DNA of 64,000 nucleotides, taken from contig NZ_CP024011.1 of NCBI RefSeq assembly GCF_002688565.1, positions 2,728,001-2,792,000 of the forward strand, read 5' to 3'. Positions 20,006 through 30,000 of this stretch are shown piece after piece. Made by a program: the position numbers and the translations under genes. How positions within the stretch are numbered: position 1 is the stretch's first letter; every line of letters begins with the position of its first letter. The notes beneath the pieces were generated by a model, which had not been told where the DNA came from, ran no database searches, and worked only from the letters and a program-made list of their open reading frames with translations. Origin of the DNA: Acinetobacter sp. LoGeW2-3. Its GTDB lineage: Bacteria; Pseudomonadota; Gammaproteobacteria; Pseudomonadales; Moraxellaceae.

Positions 20006-20501
20006 TTTCAGCCTCCACGCTCATCTTGCGAATCTGGTCCGTACTTTTCAATACCTCATCCAGCAAATCTTCTAGACGCTCATTATTGGAAATTTTGTTA
20101 CGCAAATCCGTTAAACGTTCACGTGCTTGAACCAGTCGACGTAATGGGTCAACCTGCCGTACCACCTGCTCTGGTTTAAAGTCATCCATAGAGTTGAAGG
20201 TCAGGTCCACAGACATCTTGCCACCCTCTTCAGTCAACGTGTTTTCAACCTGAAAGTTGGCGCGTGGTGCAAGTGATTCCATGACTTCATCAATATTATC
20301 TAGATCAACATTGATAAATTTTTTGTCTTTGAGTTTGGTTTTTTCCAGTTCAGATGCTGCTGAAAAATCTCCAAGTACTCCCACCACAAATGGCAATTCT
20401 TTGACTTCACGTGCATCACCGACTTCTACATCGTAAGTCAATTGCACACGCGGTGGACGTATCCGCTGTAATTTCTTTTGAACGCTTTCACGCTTAGCCA
20501 T
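19998..20501 (-). CDS. tssB: TssB, small sheath subunit
   Basis: A 167-residue TssB (VipA/ImpC). RIRPPRVQLTYDVEVGDA and the ELPFVVGVLGDFSA motif are diagnostic. TssB builds the sheath with TssC; the contracted sheath is normally disassembled by TssH/ClpV, which is frameshifted in this locus. The gene is second in the minus-strand operon, 29 bp after asaA. Confidence 0.96.
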   Translation of the reverse strand: MAKRESVQKKLQRIRPPRVQLTYDVEVGDAREVKELPFVVGVLGDFSAASELEKTKLKDKKFINVDLDNIDEVMESLAPRANFQVENTLTEEGGKMSVDLTFNSMDDFKPEQVVRQVDPLRRLVQARERLTDLRNKISNNERLEDLLDEVLKSTDQIRKMSVEAENE

Positions 20502-20530
20502 GATGCTGATTCCTATTAATTATTTTTTTA

Positions 20531-21220
20531 TTAATTATTACGCAGTGCGCCAAATGGGTTGGAGGTAGGCTGAATAATACGGGTAACAACTGGTTCGGTT
20601 TTCTTCGCTACTACATTACTGGTAGTCATTTCTTTAGCTTTAGTCGGTACTGGAGCACTTGAACGTGTTTTGGTCGAACTTGTTTTTTTACTCGCTGTCG
20701 TAACAGTGGTTTTTTTGCTACTTGAGCTATTCTCTGCACGTAGAGGCATGACAGTCACCGGCTGAGATAGACGCACATTATCGTTGAAGACTTTGGTGAT
20801 GGCATAGGTTTCTTCAGTCAGTGGGCGGATTTCAGTGCTGCGCATATAGTTCACAGCTTTATTTGAAATGGCCACACCGGCAAGAAATGTGATATCTGTT
20901 AACTGACGTGTCGTGTAATTTTCACGGCTTAACTGGTCTACAGCTTGCAGTGCCTTCAGATGCAGCCCACGATCTAGATAAAGTTTGGCAATATTGGCTT
21001 TAATTTCACGCTGCAAATTGAGATCTTTTTTAGCTGATTTAGCACAAAGCTGTTCATACTGCTGCAGGATTTCTAGGTCAGTATCTCCTTCAGCCAGTGG
21101 ATACACTTTAAGACATGATTTTTTCAGGGGAGCAGCATGCGCTTGCATGAAACTCATCGTGCAGACTGCCATCATCAGCACGAGTACGGAACTCATATTT
21201 TTTTTCAAAATAAGCCTCAA
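20531..21220 (-). CDS. asaA: AsaA-like periplasmic T6SS accessory protein
   Basis: A 229-residue exported protein at the head of the minus-strand T6SS operon. The signal peptide runs to about residue 29 (MSFMQAHAA). A helical domain follows (about 30-150) and then a Ser/Thr/Lys-rich linker (about 165-200). The position before tssB and the periplasmic signal match AsaA, reported in Acinetobacter baumannii as a periplasmic protein that interacts with TssM and is needed for T6SS assembly. The identification rests on position and topology rather than a catalytic motif. The linker may span peptidoglycan. Confidence 0.75.
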   Translation of the reverse strand: MRLILKKNMSSVLVLMMAVCTMSFMQAHAAPLKKSCLKVYPLAEGDTDLEILQQYEQLCAKSAKKDLNLQREIKANIAKLYLDRGLHLKALQAVDQLSRENYTTRQLTDITFLAGVAISNKAVNYMRSTEIRPLTEETYAITKVFNDNVRLSQPVTVMPLRAENSSSSKKTTVTTASKKTSSTKTRSSAPVPTKAKEMTTSNVVAKKTEPVVTRIIQPTSNPFGALRNN

Positions 21221-21554
21221 TTTTATTCTTTTTATGGTTGTGTGTTTTTTATTGGAATGATTTCTTATTTTTATTGTTTAAAAATCATCTTGCGGATTTA
21301 ACAAAAAATGATCACACTAAGTCAACAACAAAATTTGATTTTTGTAAAATATTTTTTAATAATCTTGCAAAAATGTCGACGGTTATATGATTTCGACTAT
21401 TTAATTCTATTAAAAAAGTATGCAACAATAAGATAATAATAGATCCGTAAAACTGATTAAATTGCAGTCATGCAAATGAAAATAATAAAAACAGCACATT
21501 GATATTTTTTAATTCTTAAAGACATTGTGCATTATAAAAAACGATGAGAAACAC
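21221..21554. promoter_or_regulatory. Divergent T6SS promoter region
   Basis: About 330 bp of AT-rich non-coding DNA separates the oppositely directed asaA and tssH genes, so promoters of both T6SS halves must lie here. I see no clear -35/-10 pair or known operator that could be named with confidence. Confidence 0.6.
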
Positions 21555-24220
21555 ATGAATAATTTAAAGATTTTAATTACCAAATTATCTGATCACGCAC
21601 GTCTATGTCTTGAGAAATCTGCCAATACTTGTATCAATCATCAAAATTATGAAATCGAAATTGAACATTTGTTTCTGGAATTGCTGTCGCATGAACAGCT
21701 AAATGATGTTCAATTACTACTTAAAAACTATAAGCTCTCCAAAGATGCCCTGTTGGATGATCTGAAGGAAAGTATACTTCAGCTTAACAAAGGCAATTCA
21801 CGTACCCCTATTTTTGCCAAGTCAATCATCCGACTACTTGAGCAAGCATGGCTACTGGCATCTGCTGAAAAAGAGCCTTTGATCCGTAGTGGTCACTTGC
21901 TTGTGGCTTTATTAACAGCCTCTGATCTGTACCAGATCGCGATGCGTTCATCTTCAATTTTTGAACTGATTCCAATTGATACGATGAAACATCGTTTTCT
22001 AGATGTATGTCAGGATAGTATTGAAAATGCGTCACCTCAATCGTTAATTTCCCAGCCAGTAGATAATCAAAATTCTGAAACTACGCCAAAGAAAACACCT
22101 GCATTAGATCAGTACACAATCAATCTGACCCAGAAAGCCAGTGAAGGAAACATTGATCCAGTGATTGGGCGCGAATTTGAAATTCGTCTGATGCTGGATA
22201 TTTTGATGCGCCGTCGTCAGAACAATCCAATTTTAACGGGTGAACCTGGAGTTGGTAAAACTGCAGTAGTTGAAGGATTAGCGCTAAAAATTGCTCAACA
22301 ACAGGTGCCAGATACCTTGAAAAATGTGCAATTACATGTACTGGACATGGGTTTATTACAAGCAGGTGCGAGTGTCAAAGGTGAATTTGAAAACCGGTTA
22401 AAACAAGTGATTCAGGAAGTACAAAGTTCTTCCCATCCCATTATCCTGTTTATTGATGAAGCGCATACCTTGATTGGGGCTGGTGGTCAGGCAGGTCAGA
22501 ATGATGCGGCAAATTTACTTAAGCCAGCCTTGGCGCGTGGTGAATTACGTACTATTGCTGCAACCACGTGGGCTGAATATAAACAATATTTTGAAAAAGA
22601 TGCAGCGCTCAGCCGCCGTTTTCAGGTTGTCAAAGTTGAGGAGCCGACTGAACCGGTCGCGATCGACATGCTTCGTGGCATGATTCCAGTGATGGCTCAA
22701 CATTTTAATTTACAGATTGATGATGAAGCGATTGTGGCTGCGGTACACAGTTCGCATCGTTACATCAGTGGACGTCAGTTACCAGATAAAGCTATTAGTG
22801 TCCTAGATACCGCAGCAGCTCGCGTTGCACTGACCCAAAATGCACAACCGGCACAGCTCAATCATTTGCAGGCACAACTGCATAATCTGGAACTGGAACA
22901 TAAGCTACTGGCCCAGGAAAACCAGAACCTGCCCATTCATCATGAAAGACTCAATGATCTCTCAGTCAAAATTTCTAATTTGAGACAGGACATTCTGTGC
23001 CTTGAAGATCGATGGCAACATGAATTGCAGATTGTTCAACAGATCCGAAAAATTCAAGCTAGAGATCAAAACGAGGGATCTAGCCAACAGATTTCAGCCT
23101 TACGTACAAAGCTCGCTGAAATACAGCAAAAGAATCCACTCGTTTTTGAACGTGTGAATGCCAACATCATTCATGAAATCATTTCGGACTGGACGGGTAT
23201 TCCAGTCGGTAAGATGGTTAATGATGAAATCAAGCAGGTATTACAGCTAGAAGAGCGTCTGGCACAGCGTGTGATGGGACAGGATTACGCCCTGCAGCAA
23301 CTGGTACAAGGCATCAAAACCTCTAAAGCCAAACTGGAAGATCCAAATAAACCTCAAGGCGTTTTCCTGTTGGTAGGTCCAAGCGGTGTTGGTAAAACTG
23401 AAACGGCCCTCAGCTTGGCGAATGAGCTGTATGGTGGTGAATCGCATTTAATCACAATTAATATGTCGGAATATCAGGAAGCACATACGGTTTCTTCTTT
23501 AAAGGGTGCTCCTCCTGGTTATGTTGGTTATGGTCAAGGTGGTGTTTTGACTGAAGCTGTCCGCCGCAATCCATATAGCGTGGTGCTGCTAGATGAAATT
23601 GAAAAAGCGCATATCGATGTGCAGGAGTGTTCTATCAGGTCTTTGACAAAGGCATGCTGGAAGATGGTGAAGGTCGTCTGATTGATTTTAAAAATACCAC
23701 GATTTTACTGACTTCAAATGTTGGTTCATCTGCAATTATGCAGGCCTGTCTGAATCAGGAGCCAGAACAATGGCCACAACCAAATGAGCTACTTGAACAG
23801 CTCAAGCCAAGTTTATATAAGCAGTTCAAACCAGCGTTCTTGGGACGTATGCAGATCGTGCCTTACTTCCCTTTACATGATGATCTGCTACTCAAAGTTA
23901 TTAAGCATAAGCTTGGTAAGATTATTCAGCGTGTTCAAGCACAATATAAAACCGAAGTCACCTATAGCGATGATCTGTTAGAACTGATCTTAAGTCGTTG
24001 TACCGAAGTCGATAGTGGTGCACGCAATGTTGACCATATTCTGAATGCTAGCGTATTACCAGCGTTGGCGACTGAAATTCTGATGGCACTAAGTGAGGAA
24101 AAAGTTCCTGAAAAAATTCATATTGATATCGAAAATGATGAAATTATTTATCTTCTAGACCCACAGCAAGCTAAAGCGAAAACTAAAAACAGCCGGAAAA
24201 AGAAAACGGATGCTGCATAA
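21555..24220 (+). pseudogene. tssH: TssH/ClpV AAA+ ATPase, frameshifted
   Basis: ClpV unfolds contracted TssBC sheaths. The first frame from ATG 21555 (an in-frame TTG at 21525 is less likely) encodes an N-domain, AAA1 with Walker A GEPGVGKT (residues 229-236) and DEAH, a coiled-coil middle domain, and AAA2 with Walker A GPSGVGKT (608-615) and Walker [12 protein letters not shown]. At about 23625-23630, after DVQE, the frame shifts: frame one ends at 23681 with an unrelated tail, while the expected [16 protein letters not shown] continues in the -1 frame from 23627 to 24220. One base (for instance a G in GAGGTG) appears missing. Restored, the protein would be about 888 residues, normal for ClpV. 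As read, AAA2 loses sensor and C-terminal parts, so it is probably inactive unless this is a sequencing error. Confidence 0.88.
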
Positions 24221-24272
24221 AATTATATTTAGAAATTAAAAATTTAATAAAAAAATAATTTTCAGGTGAAGA

Positions 24273-25376
24273 ATGACTTTAGATATTGAACCACTGCTTG
24301 CCCCGATTTCTGATCATCAACCATGTGGTGAGGATTGCTCGTTTTCAAATGACTTTCATGCCATTAAAAAGGCCAAAACTCAGGATGATCCTTTGCTAGA
24401 TCAAGGTGACTGGATTTCTGAACCTCGACAGGCGGACTGGCAGTTTGTACTGAATAAGTCAGTTGAACTATTAAGCAATAAAACTAAGGATTTGCGTCTC
24501 TATACCTGGTTGACTGAAGCCTGGACACATACCCAAGGCTTTAAAGGCATTGCCCGCGGGCTTGAACTTAGTCATCTCAGTATTCAGCAATATTGGCAGG
24601 ACTTACATCCTTTAATTGAGGATGAGGATCTGGATCAGCGTCTAGGTTTGTTGCAAGGACTGATTAATCAGATTCCAGCCTTGATGAAACAGGTTCCTAT
24701 AGTTAGTCAGGCGCCGTTTTATCATTTGGGAAATTATGAGACATTTTTACATCAACAGAATGTCCGGCTTCGTCAAAGTCAGGATGAAGATAGTGAATCG
24801 CTAAATAGCAATGAGGGATTGCAAAACTTCGAGCAATTGCTACAGGCAACTTCCCGTTCTGTTCAATTAAAAAATTACCAGCAGGTTTTGGATATTCAAC
24901 AGCACTGGCAACAACTCAAAACTATCTTAGATGAGTTACTCAGTCTGGATGCACCGAGCTTTTCCGCAATTGATGAACAAATCGATTCAATCGTTTCTCA
25001 GATAAAACGTCTATATAAAGTAGAACAAGTATCAAATCAGAATATTGAAAGCTTAATCCAGCCGAAAGAATCAGTAATTCAGATAGCTTATGCAGATACA
25101 GCATCTCCTGTTGCTCAGACTCAATTCAGGTTACAGCCACAGAATCATCTAGCTAATCGTGAACAGGCATTAAAAGTCTTAAATGAAATTGCTGATTATT
25201 TCCAAACACATGAACCGCATAGTCCGGTGAGTTATATGCTGCAAAAAACCATTCGCTGGAGTCAGATGCCATTACACGAATGGCTAGCACAAGTGATTAA
25301 AAATGAAAATCCCCTGGAACAGGTGCAAGAGTTACTGGGTGTACATGATATGAATAATTCTACTAGTGAGTGGTAA
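24273..25376 (+). CDS. tssA: TssA, T6SS cap/baseplate protein
   Basis: A 367-residue TssA with an ImpA-type N-terminal domain, recognised by ISDHQPCGEDCSF near the start and WISEPRQADWQFV. The C-terminal part ends with a short helical region around SYMLQKTIRWSQMPLHEWL. TssA primes tail polymerisation. It is 52 bp downstream of tssH and 6 bp before tssK. Expression depends on the same promoter as the broken tssH, so polar effects are possible. Confidence 0.92.
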   Translation: MTLDIEPLLAPISDHQPCGEDCSFSNDFHAIKKAKTQDDPLLDQGDWISEPRQADWQFVLNKSVELLSNKTKDLRLYTWLTEAWTHTQGFKGIARGLELSHLSIQQYWQDLHPLIEDEDLDQRLGLLQGLINQIPALMKQVPIVSQAPFYHLGNYETFLHQQNVRLRQSQDEDSESLNSNEGLQNFEQLLQATSRSVQLKNYQQVLDIQQHWQQLKTILDELLSLDAPSFSAIDEQIDSIVSQIKRLYKVEQVSNQNIESLIQPKESVIQIAYADTASPVAQTQFRLQPQNHLANREQALKVLNEIADYFQTHEPHSPVSYMLQKTIRWSQMPLHEWLAQVIKNENPLEQVQELLGVHDMNNSTSEW

Positions 25377-25382
25377 GACTGA

Positions 25383-26747
25383 ATGTTTAAAGCAGAAAAA
25401 GTTCTTTGGGGTGAAGGCTTATTTTTAAGACCTCAGCATTTTCAGTTACAGGATGCCTATCATGAACAACGTCTGAACCATATGATTCAGGCAAGCTTCC
25501 CTTTTGCTTATGGAATTCAGTCGATTGAATTCGATGACACTCAGTTTAGTATGAATATACTGGCTCTCAGTCGAATTGAAATGGTCTGGCAAGATGGGGA
25601 AATTTATCGAGCTCCTGCACAGGATTTATTACCTGAACCCGTACAACTCGATACACTGAATCTGCGTACAGAAATGGCCATTTATCTTGCTTTACCGATG
25701 GTTCAGGCGAGTAAACAAAATCTTAATCATGAAGCTAATTCTCAGTCCAGTCGCTATCATTCACATTTAAGCTCAACCCATGATCTATTTACCAATGCGG
25801 CTACAGCAGAAATTACCTTGTTGCGCCGTCGAGCAGAATTCAAAATTTTTGAAATAAGTCAGCAGCCTCAACAGGCACTAGATGGTTATTTCTATTTGCC
25901 AGTTGGAACGATGAAACGACAAAGTTCCGGGCATTTTGTGCTAGATCACAAGTTTATTCCACCAATTCTACATATCGAAGCATCAGAAAATCTATTAAAT
26001 AATCTGAAGCGTACTTTGAATATTATTCGTGCCAAGATCAAAACCATTCAAACCAATAATCGAGAAAATGAACAGAAACTGATTGAATTCCGGTCTGGCG
26101 ATATCGTGTCTTTCTGGTTAGTGAATGCGCTCAATACTGCACATGCAACTCTGAATCATATCCTGCAATACCCACGTATTCATCCAGAACGGCTCTATTC
26201 TGAATTATTACGTCTGACCGGGTCATTACTGACTTTCTCAACTGCTTATGAAGTCGATCATTTACCTCAATATCAGCATCTTCATTTACAGGAAAGTTTT
26301 GGGCAACTTGATGTCATATTACGTGAATTGTTAGATACGATTATTTCAAACCGTTATATCAGCATTGCTTTAAAAGAAACCCGCTCATCTTACTGGGTTG
26401 GCAGTTTGGAAACAGATAAAATTTCCCGCGATACCCGTTTGTATCTTGCAGTATCAAGCAGTGTCATGCCAGCCCATGATCTGATTGCCTATGTACCGAT
26501 CCGCTTTAAGGTCGGCAGTACGATCGATGTTGAACAACGGGTTATTGCAGCATTACCAGCAGTGCCAGTTCAGCATCTGATGCAGGTTCCAACAGCAATT
26601 CCGGTGCGTTCAGGGGTGAGCTATTTTGAAATCGAACCGAATAATGAATTGTATCAGCGCATGATTGAATCCGAGACCATCTGTATCTATATCCCAAGCG
26701 GATTCCAAGACATTTCAGCTGAGTTGATTGCTGTTTTAAATGGATAA
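25383..26747 (+). CDS. tssK: TssK, baseplate-to-membrane connector
   Basis: A 454-residue TssK (ImpJ/VasE). The N-terminus VLWGEGLFLRPQHFQLQD is diagnostic, and the region YLAVSSSVMPAHDLI and the end YIPSGFQDISAELIAVLNG fit the C-terminal head that contacts TssL/TssM. The gene is 6 bp from tssA and 5 bp from tssL. Confidence 0.95.
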   Translation: MFKAEKVLWGEGLFLRPQHFQLQDAYHEQRLNHMIQASFPFAYGIQSIEFDDTQFSMNILALSRIEMVWQDGEIYRAPAQDLLPEPVQLDTLNLRTEMAIYLALPMVQASKQNLNHEANSQSSRYHSHLSSTHDLFTNAATAEITLLRRRAEFKIFEISQQPQQALDGYFYLPVGTMKRQSSGHFVLDHKFIPPILHIEASENLLNNLKRTLNIIRAKIKTIQTNNRENEQKLIEFRSGDIVSFWLVNALNTAHATLNHILQYPRIHPERLYSELLRLTGSLLTFSTAYEVDHLPQYQHLHLQESFGQLDVILRELLDTIISNRYISIALKETRSSYWVGSLETDKISRDTRLYLAVSSSVMPAHDLIAYVPIRFKVGSTIDVEQRVIAALPAVPVQHLMQVPTAIPVRSGVSYFEIEPNNELYQRMIESETICIYIPSGFQDISAELIAVLNG

Positions 26748-26752
26748 AAATA

Positions 26753-27562
26753 ATGAATAGTATAAATAATGCGCCGTCACTATTTGACGATGGACAAATT
26801 GGTACAGGTTTTCAGGTCAATTCAAATATAGGTACATATCGACACTCAGCGGCTGCCAGCCTGGTCGATCTATTACATGATGGATTCTATGTAGTTTTCC
26901 TGATCCGTAATCAGTATGTACCTTCCAACCCGGAATCCTTCCGCCAGAAAGTGCTAGATATGTTGTCACGCTTTGAAACTCAGGCGCGTAAATTGCAATT
27001 TTCTGCTGAAGATATTAATGATGTCAAATATGCCTATTGTGCTTTGCTGGACGAAACCATTGTAACCCAGCAGGATTCCCGCTTTTTTGACTTGCAAAAT
27101 TTCTGGATGATAAGCCCTCTACAACTTAGCCTGTTTGGATCACAACTGGCAGGTTACCGTTTCTTTGAATATCTGGAAGAAATCCGTAATAGAGACAAAG
27201 AACGTCTCGCCGTCCTTGAAGTCTATCATTACTGTTTATTATTAGGCTTTCATGGTAAATACCGGATTGAATCAATGAGTCAGTTGAATAGTTTAATTAG
27301 TCGTGTTGGTGAACAAATTGATTATCTCAAAGGGAAAAAAGCTTTTTCTCCTTTTGCTGCAATTCCGGATCAGATTAAACACATCATTCACCGTGAATTG
27401 CCATTTTTCTGGATTTTAATTTTCTGGCTGTTATTTGCCTTGGCAAGCTTTATTGGTTTGCACTATGTATTGTCTAAAGACCGTAATGCAGCATTTGCCC
27501 AATATCAGAATGTGATTAGTGTTCTTGCAGAACAGGCTTATATCACCATCCATTTACCATAA
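26753..27562 (+). CDS. tssL: TssL/DotU, short inner-membrane complex protein
   Basis: A 269-residue TssL. The cytoplasmic DotU domain includes YAYCALLDETIV and WMISPLQLSLFGSQLAGYRFFEYLE. One membrane helix (about 222-245, PFFWILIFWLLFALASFIG) is near the C-terminus. No peptidoglycan-binding OmpA domain follows, so wall anchoring likely comes from TagN. It is 5 bp after tssK. Confidence 0.94.
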   Translation: MNSINNAPSLFDDGQIGTGFQVNSNIGTYRHSAAASLVDLLHDGFYVVFLIRNQYVPSNPESFRQKVLDMLSRFETQARKLQFSAEDINDVKYAYCALLDETIVTQQDSRFFDLQNFWMISPLQLSLFGSQLAGYRFFEYLEEIRNRDKERLAVLEVYHYCLLLGFHGKYRIESMSQLNSLISRVGEQIDYLKGKKAFSPFAAIPDQIKHIIHRELPFFWILIFWLLFALASFIGLHYVLSKDRNAAFAQYQNVISVLAEQAYITIHLP

Positions 27563-27576
27563 ATATTACATCGACT

Positions 27577-28221
27577 ATGGCATACGAAAATAATAAACAT
27601 ATTAGTATCTTGCAATCTGTTAAGCCTGCTACTCATCGTTCACCACAGTTTTACCTGTTGAGCGGTTTTGTACTTGGGGTTTTATCGGTAGGTTCTGTAT
27701 TACTGGGATATAGCTATTATCAGGACCATAAAGAAATAATTACTGCACAGGTAAAAAAAGAAAATCATCAAGTAGCAGACTCAAACCATGCTGTAGAAAA
27801 CGAGCAGCTTATTCAAAAAACTAACACGCCGTTGGGTCAGGAAAATAAACAGAATTCTGAAGATGGTTTTGATCAAAATATTGAAAATATGTTTAAGATA
27901 GCAAAGCCAAAAAGTAGTTCTGAATCTAAAAATCGTACTTCACCTTTTGAATCAACCTTTGGTTCTCAAGATCAAAAGCCTCTAATTGAGGTAAACGATG
28001 GAATCAAATCACCTAAACCTGAAGTTCACACGTTTCAATCTTCAACTGCAAAATCTAAAGAAACCAAAGGATCTGAAAAGAATCTTATGAAAGTAAAGTC
28101 TGCTACTCAACCAGCAGTACAAATAGAAGGACCTTTAAAGCTAAAAACTGCAAGTACGTCATCACAGGATCAATCTCCAGCGGTTACTTCATGGGAAAGT
28201 GCTGAAATAGCACAGTCATAG
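27577..28221 (+). CDS. T6SS-locus bitopic membrane protein of unknown function
   Basis: A 214-residue protein with a single membrane segment (about 25-46, FYLLSGFVLGVLSVGSVLLGYSYY reduced to its core) followed by a low-complexity region rich in Lys, Ser, Glu and Gln. The periplasmic part has no recognisable fold. It lies between tssL and tagX, 5 bp before the latter, which corresponds to one of the Acinetobacter-specific asa genes (possibly asaD). It could be a spacer partner of the TagX peptidase or the TssLM complex. Confidence 0.65.
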   Translation: MAYENNKHISILQSVKPATHRSPQFYLLSGFVLGVLSVGSVLLGYSYYQDHKEIITAQVKKENHQVADSNHAVENEQLIQKTNTPLGQENKQNSEDGFDQNIENMFKIAKPKSSSESKNRTSPFESTFGSQDQKPLIEVNDGIKSPKPEVHTFQSSTAKSKETKGSEKNLMKVKSATQPAVQIEGPLKLKTASTSSQDQSPAVTSWESAEIAQS

Positions 28222-28226
28222 ACAGT

Positions 28227-29186
28227 ATGATCTATTTCATTTTATCCAGTTTCATTTTGCTTAGCATAGGCATGTTAGTACTGGTTTTCCATGAATTTAG
28301 AACCCACCTAATGAACCTGTTCACACAAATTTTGCCTTATAGCAAGAACAGAATCTTAGCCGCTAAACATGTTTCCTGGGAATTTAATCTGGCTGCTTCA
28401 TCAGAGAAAATTCAGTCCCATTGGCATATTCAGCAATGGTGGATTTTACTGGCTGCTTTGTTGCTATTCAGCAGTATCGTAATTTTTACTTTAACCCGTC
28501 CCATTACCGCCAGTACGTTTGAAGCAAATTATCTCCGTAAAGTTGATCCGCAAATTTATACTTTGCTGGATGGTCAGGTATTAGCACCGCCGCCAGAAGT
28601 AGAAGAATATCTTATTGAAGAAGCCTTACAGGCAGAAGCAAATTACTATGCCAATGTCATTTCTGCTCAAGTGATAAATCCCTTACCGAATCCAGCTGAA
28701 GACGTTCATCTGCCTGCGGGTCATAGTCATAGTGATATCAGTAGTGCAGATCGGAAATGGAATAAAATTAATCCACGTTATAAACAGCGTTTGTTAATGG
28801 TTTTCAAAATCATGCGTGAACAGCATGGTTATGAACTAGTTTTATTAGAAGGCTATCGCAGTCCGGAACGACAGAATTCTCTTTCCGTCAATCCGAACAC
28901 TACCAGAGCCAAAGGTTATCAAAGTTATCATCAGTTTGGTTTAGCAGCTGACGTTGCCTTTAAACGTAATGGCAAAGTCGTAATTAGCGAACGTGATCCA
29001 TGGGCAATGCGTGGTTATGAACTGTATGGTCAGATCGCGGAATCGGTCGGACTCACTTGGGGTGGACGCTGGAAATCAATTAAAGATTATGGGCATACTG
29101 AATATCGTATGCCGGGTCTGAGAAAGACAGCTGAAATGGCGAATCAATTGATTAATGAAGGCCAGCTACAGGCATCTGCAAACTAA
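28227..29186 (+). CDS. tagX: TagX, T6SS-associated peptidoglycan endopeptidase
   Basis: A 319-residue membrane-anchored peptidase. Two membrane segments occur at about 2-21 and 71-90, then a periplasmic VanY/M15 domain (about 180-300). Zinc ligands are His235 and Asp242 in SYHQFGLAADVAF and His290 in DYGHTEYR. In A. baumannii TagX is an L,D-endopeptidase needed for T6SS, thought to open the wall for machine assembly. It is the last gene of the plus-strand half. Confidence 0.92.
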   Translation: MIYFILSSFILLSIGMLVLVFHEFRTHLMNLFTQILPYSKNRILAAKHVSWEFNLAASSEKIQSHWHIQQWWILLAALLLFSSIVIFTLTRPITASTFEANYLRKVDPQIYTLLDGQVLAPPPEVEEYLIEEALQAEANYYANVISAQVINPLPNPAEDVHLPAGHSHSDISSADRKWNKINPRYKQRLLMVFKIMREQHGYELVLLEGYRSPERQNSLSVNPNTTRAKGYQSYHQFGLAADVAFKRNGKVVISERDPWAMRGYELYGQIAESVGLTWGGRWKSIKDYGHTEYRMPGLRKTAEMANQLINEGQLQASAN

Positions 29187-29213
29187 CCTTCGATTCAAAC
29201 TTAATCTTATTAT

Positions 29214-29981
29214 TTATACTGCATCTAAAAAAGCCTGCATATGTTCCAACACTTGTGCAGGCTTTTCACCATGTAACCAATGCCCTGCACCTTCAATCAG
29301 TTCAATTTTGGCATTCGGGAATTGACGCTCGATAGCAGCGAAATGTTCTGGTTTAGAAATATAAAATGAATTTCCACCTCTCAAGAACAACGCTGGTGTA
29401 TTCACAGGTGCCAGATCTTCCCAAACCAAAATATCCTGATAGTGATTGTATAAAGCTTGAACATTAAACAGCCACTTACCTTTATTAAAGGATTTTAACA
29501 GGAACTGGATTACCATTTCTTCATTTAAATATTCACGCATGATTTTTGTCGCCTCCAAGCGTGAATTTACATTTGCATGCTCTACAGCGAATAAAGCTTC
29601 AAAAATTTCTGCATGATGATTTTCGTGATATTGAATTGGAGTCATATCAAGAACTACAAGTTGCTCGACCTGATCTCGGGCAATATCTGCTAGGTTCATG
29701 GCAACCTTTCCACCCATTGAATGCCCTATCACAATAAATTTTGTAATATTTAGACTATCCAAGGTTTCAAGCACATCTTTTGACATCAGGTTGTAATTAT
29801 GCTCATCACTATGACCAGATAAGCCATGATTGCGTAGATCTATTTGAATGATCGTACGTTGATTTGCAAAATTTCGCGCTAACATTCCTAAATTACTCAA
29901 ACTTCCGAATAAACCATGAATGAAGACCATTGGTATAAGTTTTGAGTCATCATGAGTGGTGATTTGGTAGTTGAGGATCAT
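29214..29981 (-). CDS. Alpha/beta hydrolase, YbfF-like esterase
   Basis: A 255-residue alpha/beta hydrolase. It has the oxyanion motif FIHGLFGSLSNLG, nucleophile elbow GHSMGG, a conserved DLRNHGLS segment and the catalytic His in GAGHWLHGE. This fits YbfF-type esterases acting on short acyl or acyl-CoA substrates. It converges with tagX and ends 27 bp from it. The XcbB-like gene reads into it with a 19-bp gap, so they could share a transcript. Confidence 0.85.
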   Translation of the reverse strand: MILNYQITTHDDSKLIPMVFIHGLFGSLSNLGMLARNFANQRTIIQIDLRNHGLSGHSDEHNYNLMSKDVLETLDSLNITKFIVIGHSMGGKVAMNLADIARDQVEQLVVLDMTPIQYHENHHAEIFEALFAVEHANVNSRLEATKIMREYLNEEMVIQFLLKSFNKGKWLFNVQALYNHYQDILVWEDLAPVNTPALFLRGGNSFYISKPEHFAAIERQFPNAKIELIEGAGHWLHGEKPAQVLEHMQAFLDAV

Positions 29982-30000
29982 TTGAGAATTCCAGTTTACT

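Noticed and set aside
23600..23681. Programmed -1 ribosomal frameshift to produce full-length ClpV
   Set aside because: The downstream frame lies in the -1 register, but the overlap holds no X-XXY-YYZ slippery site or following pseudoknot-like pairing that I can see, and ClpV is not known to use frameshifting. A deleted base is simpler.
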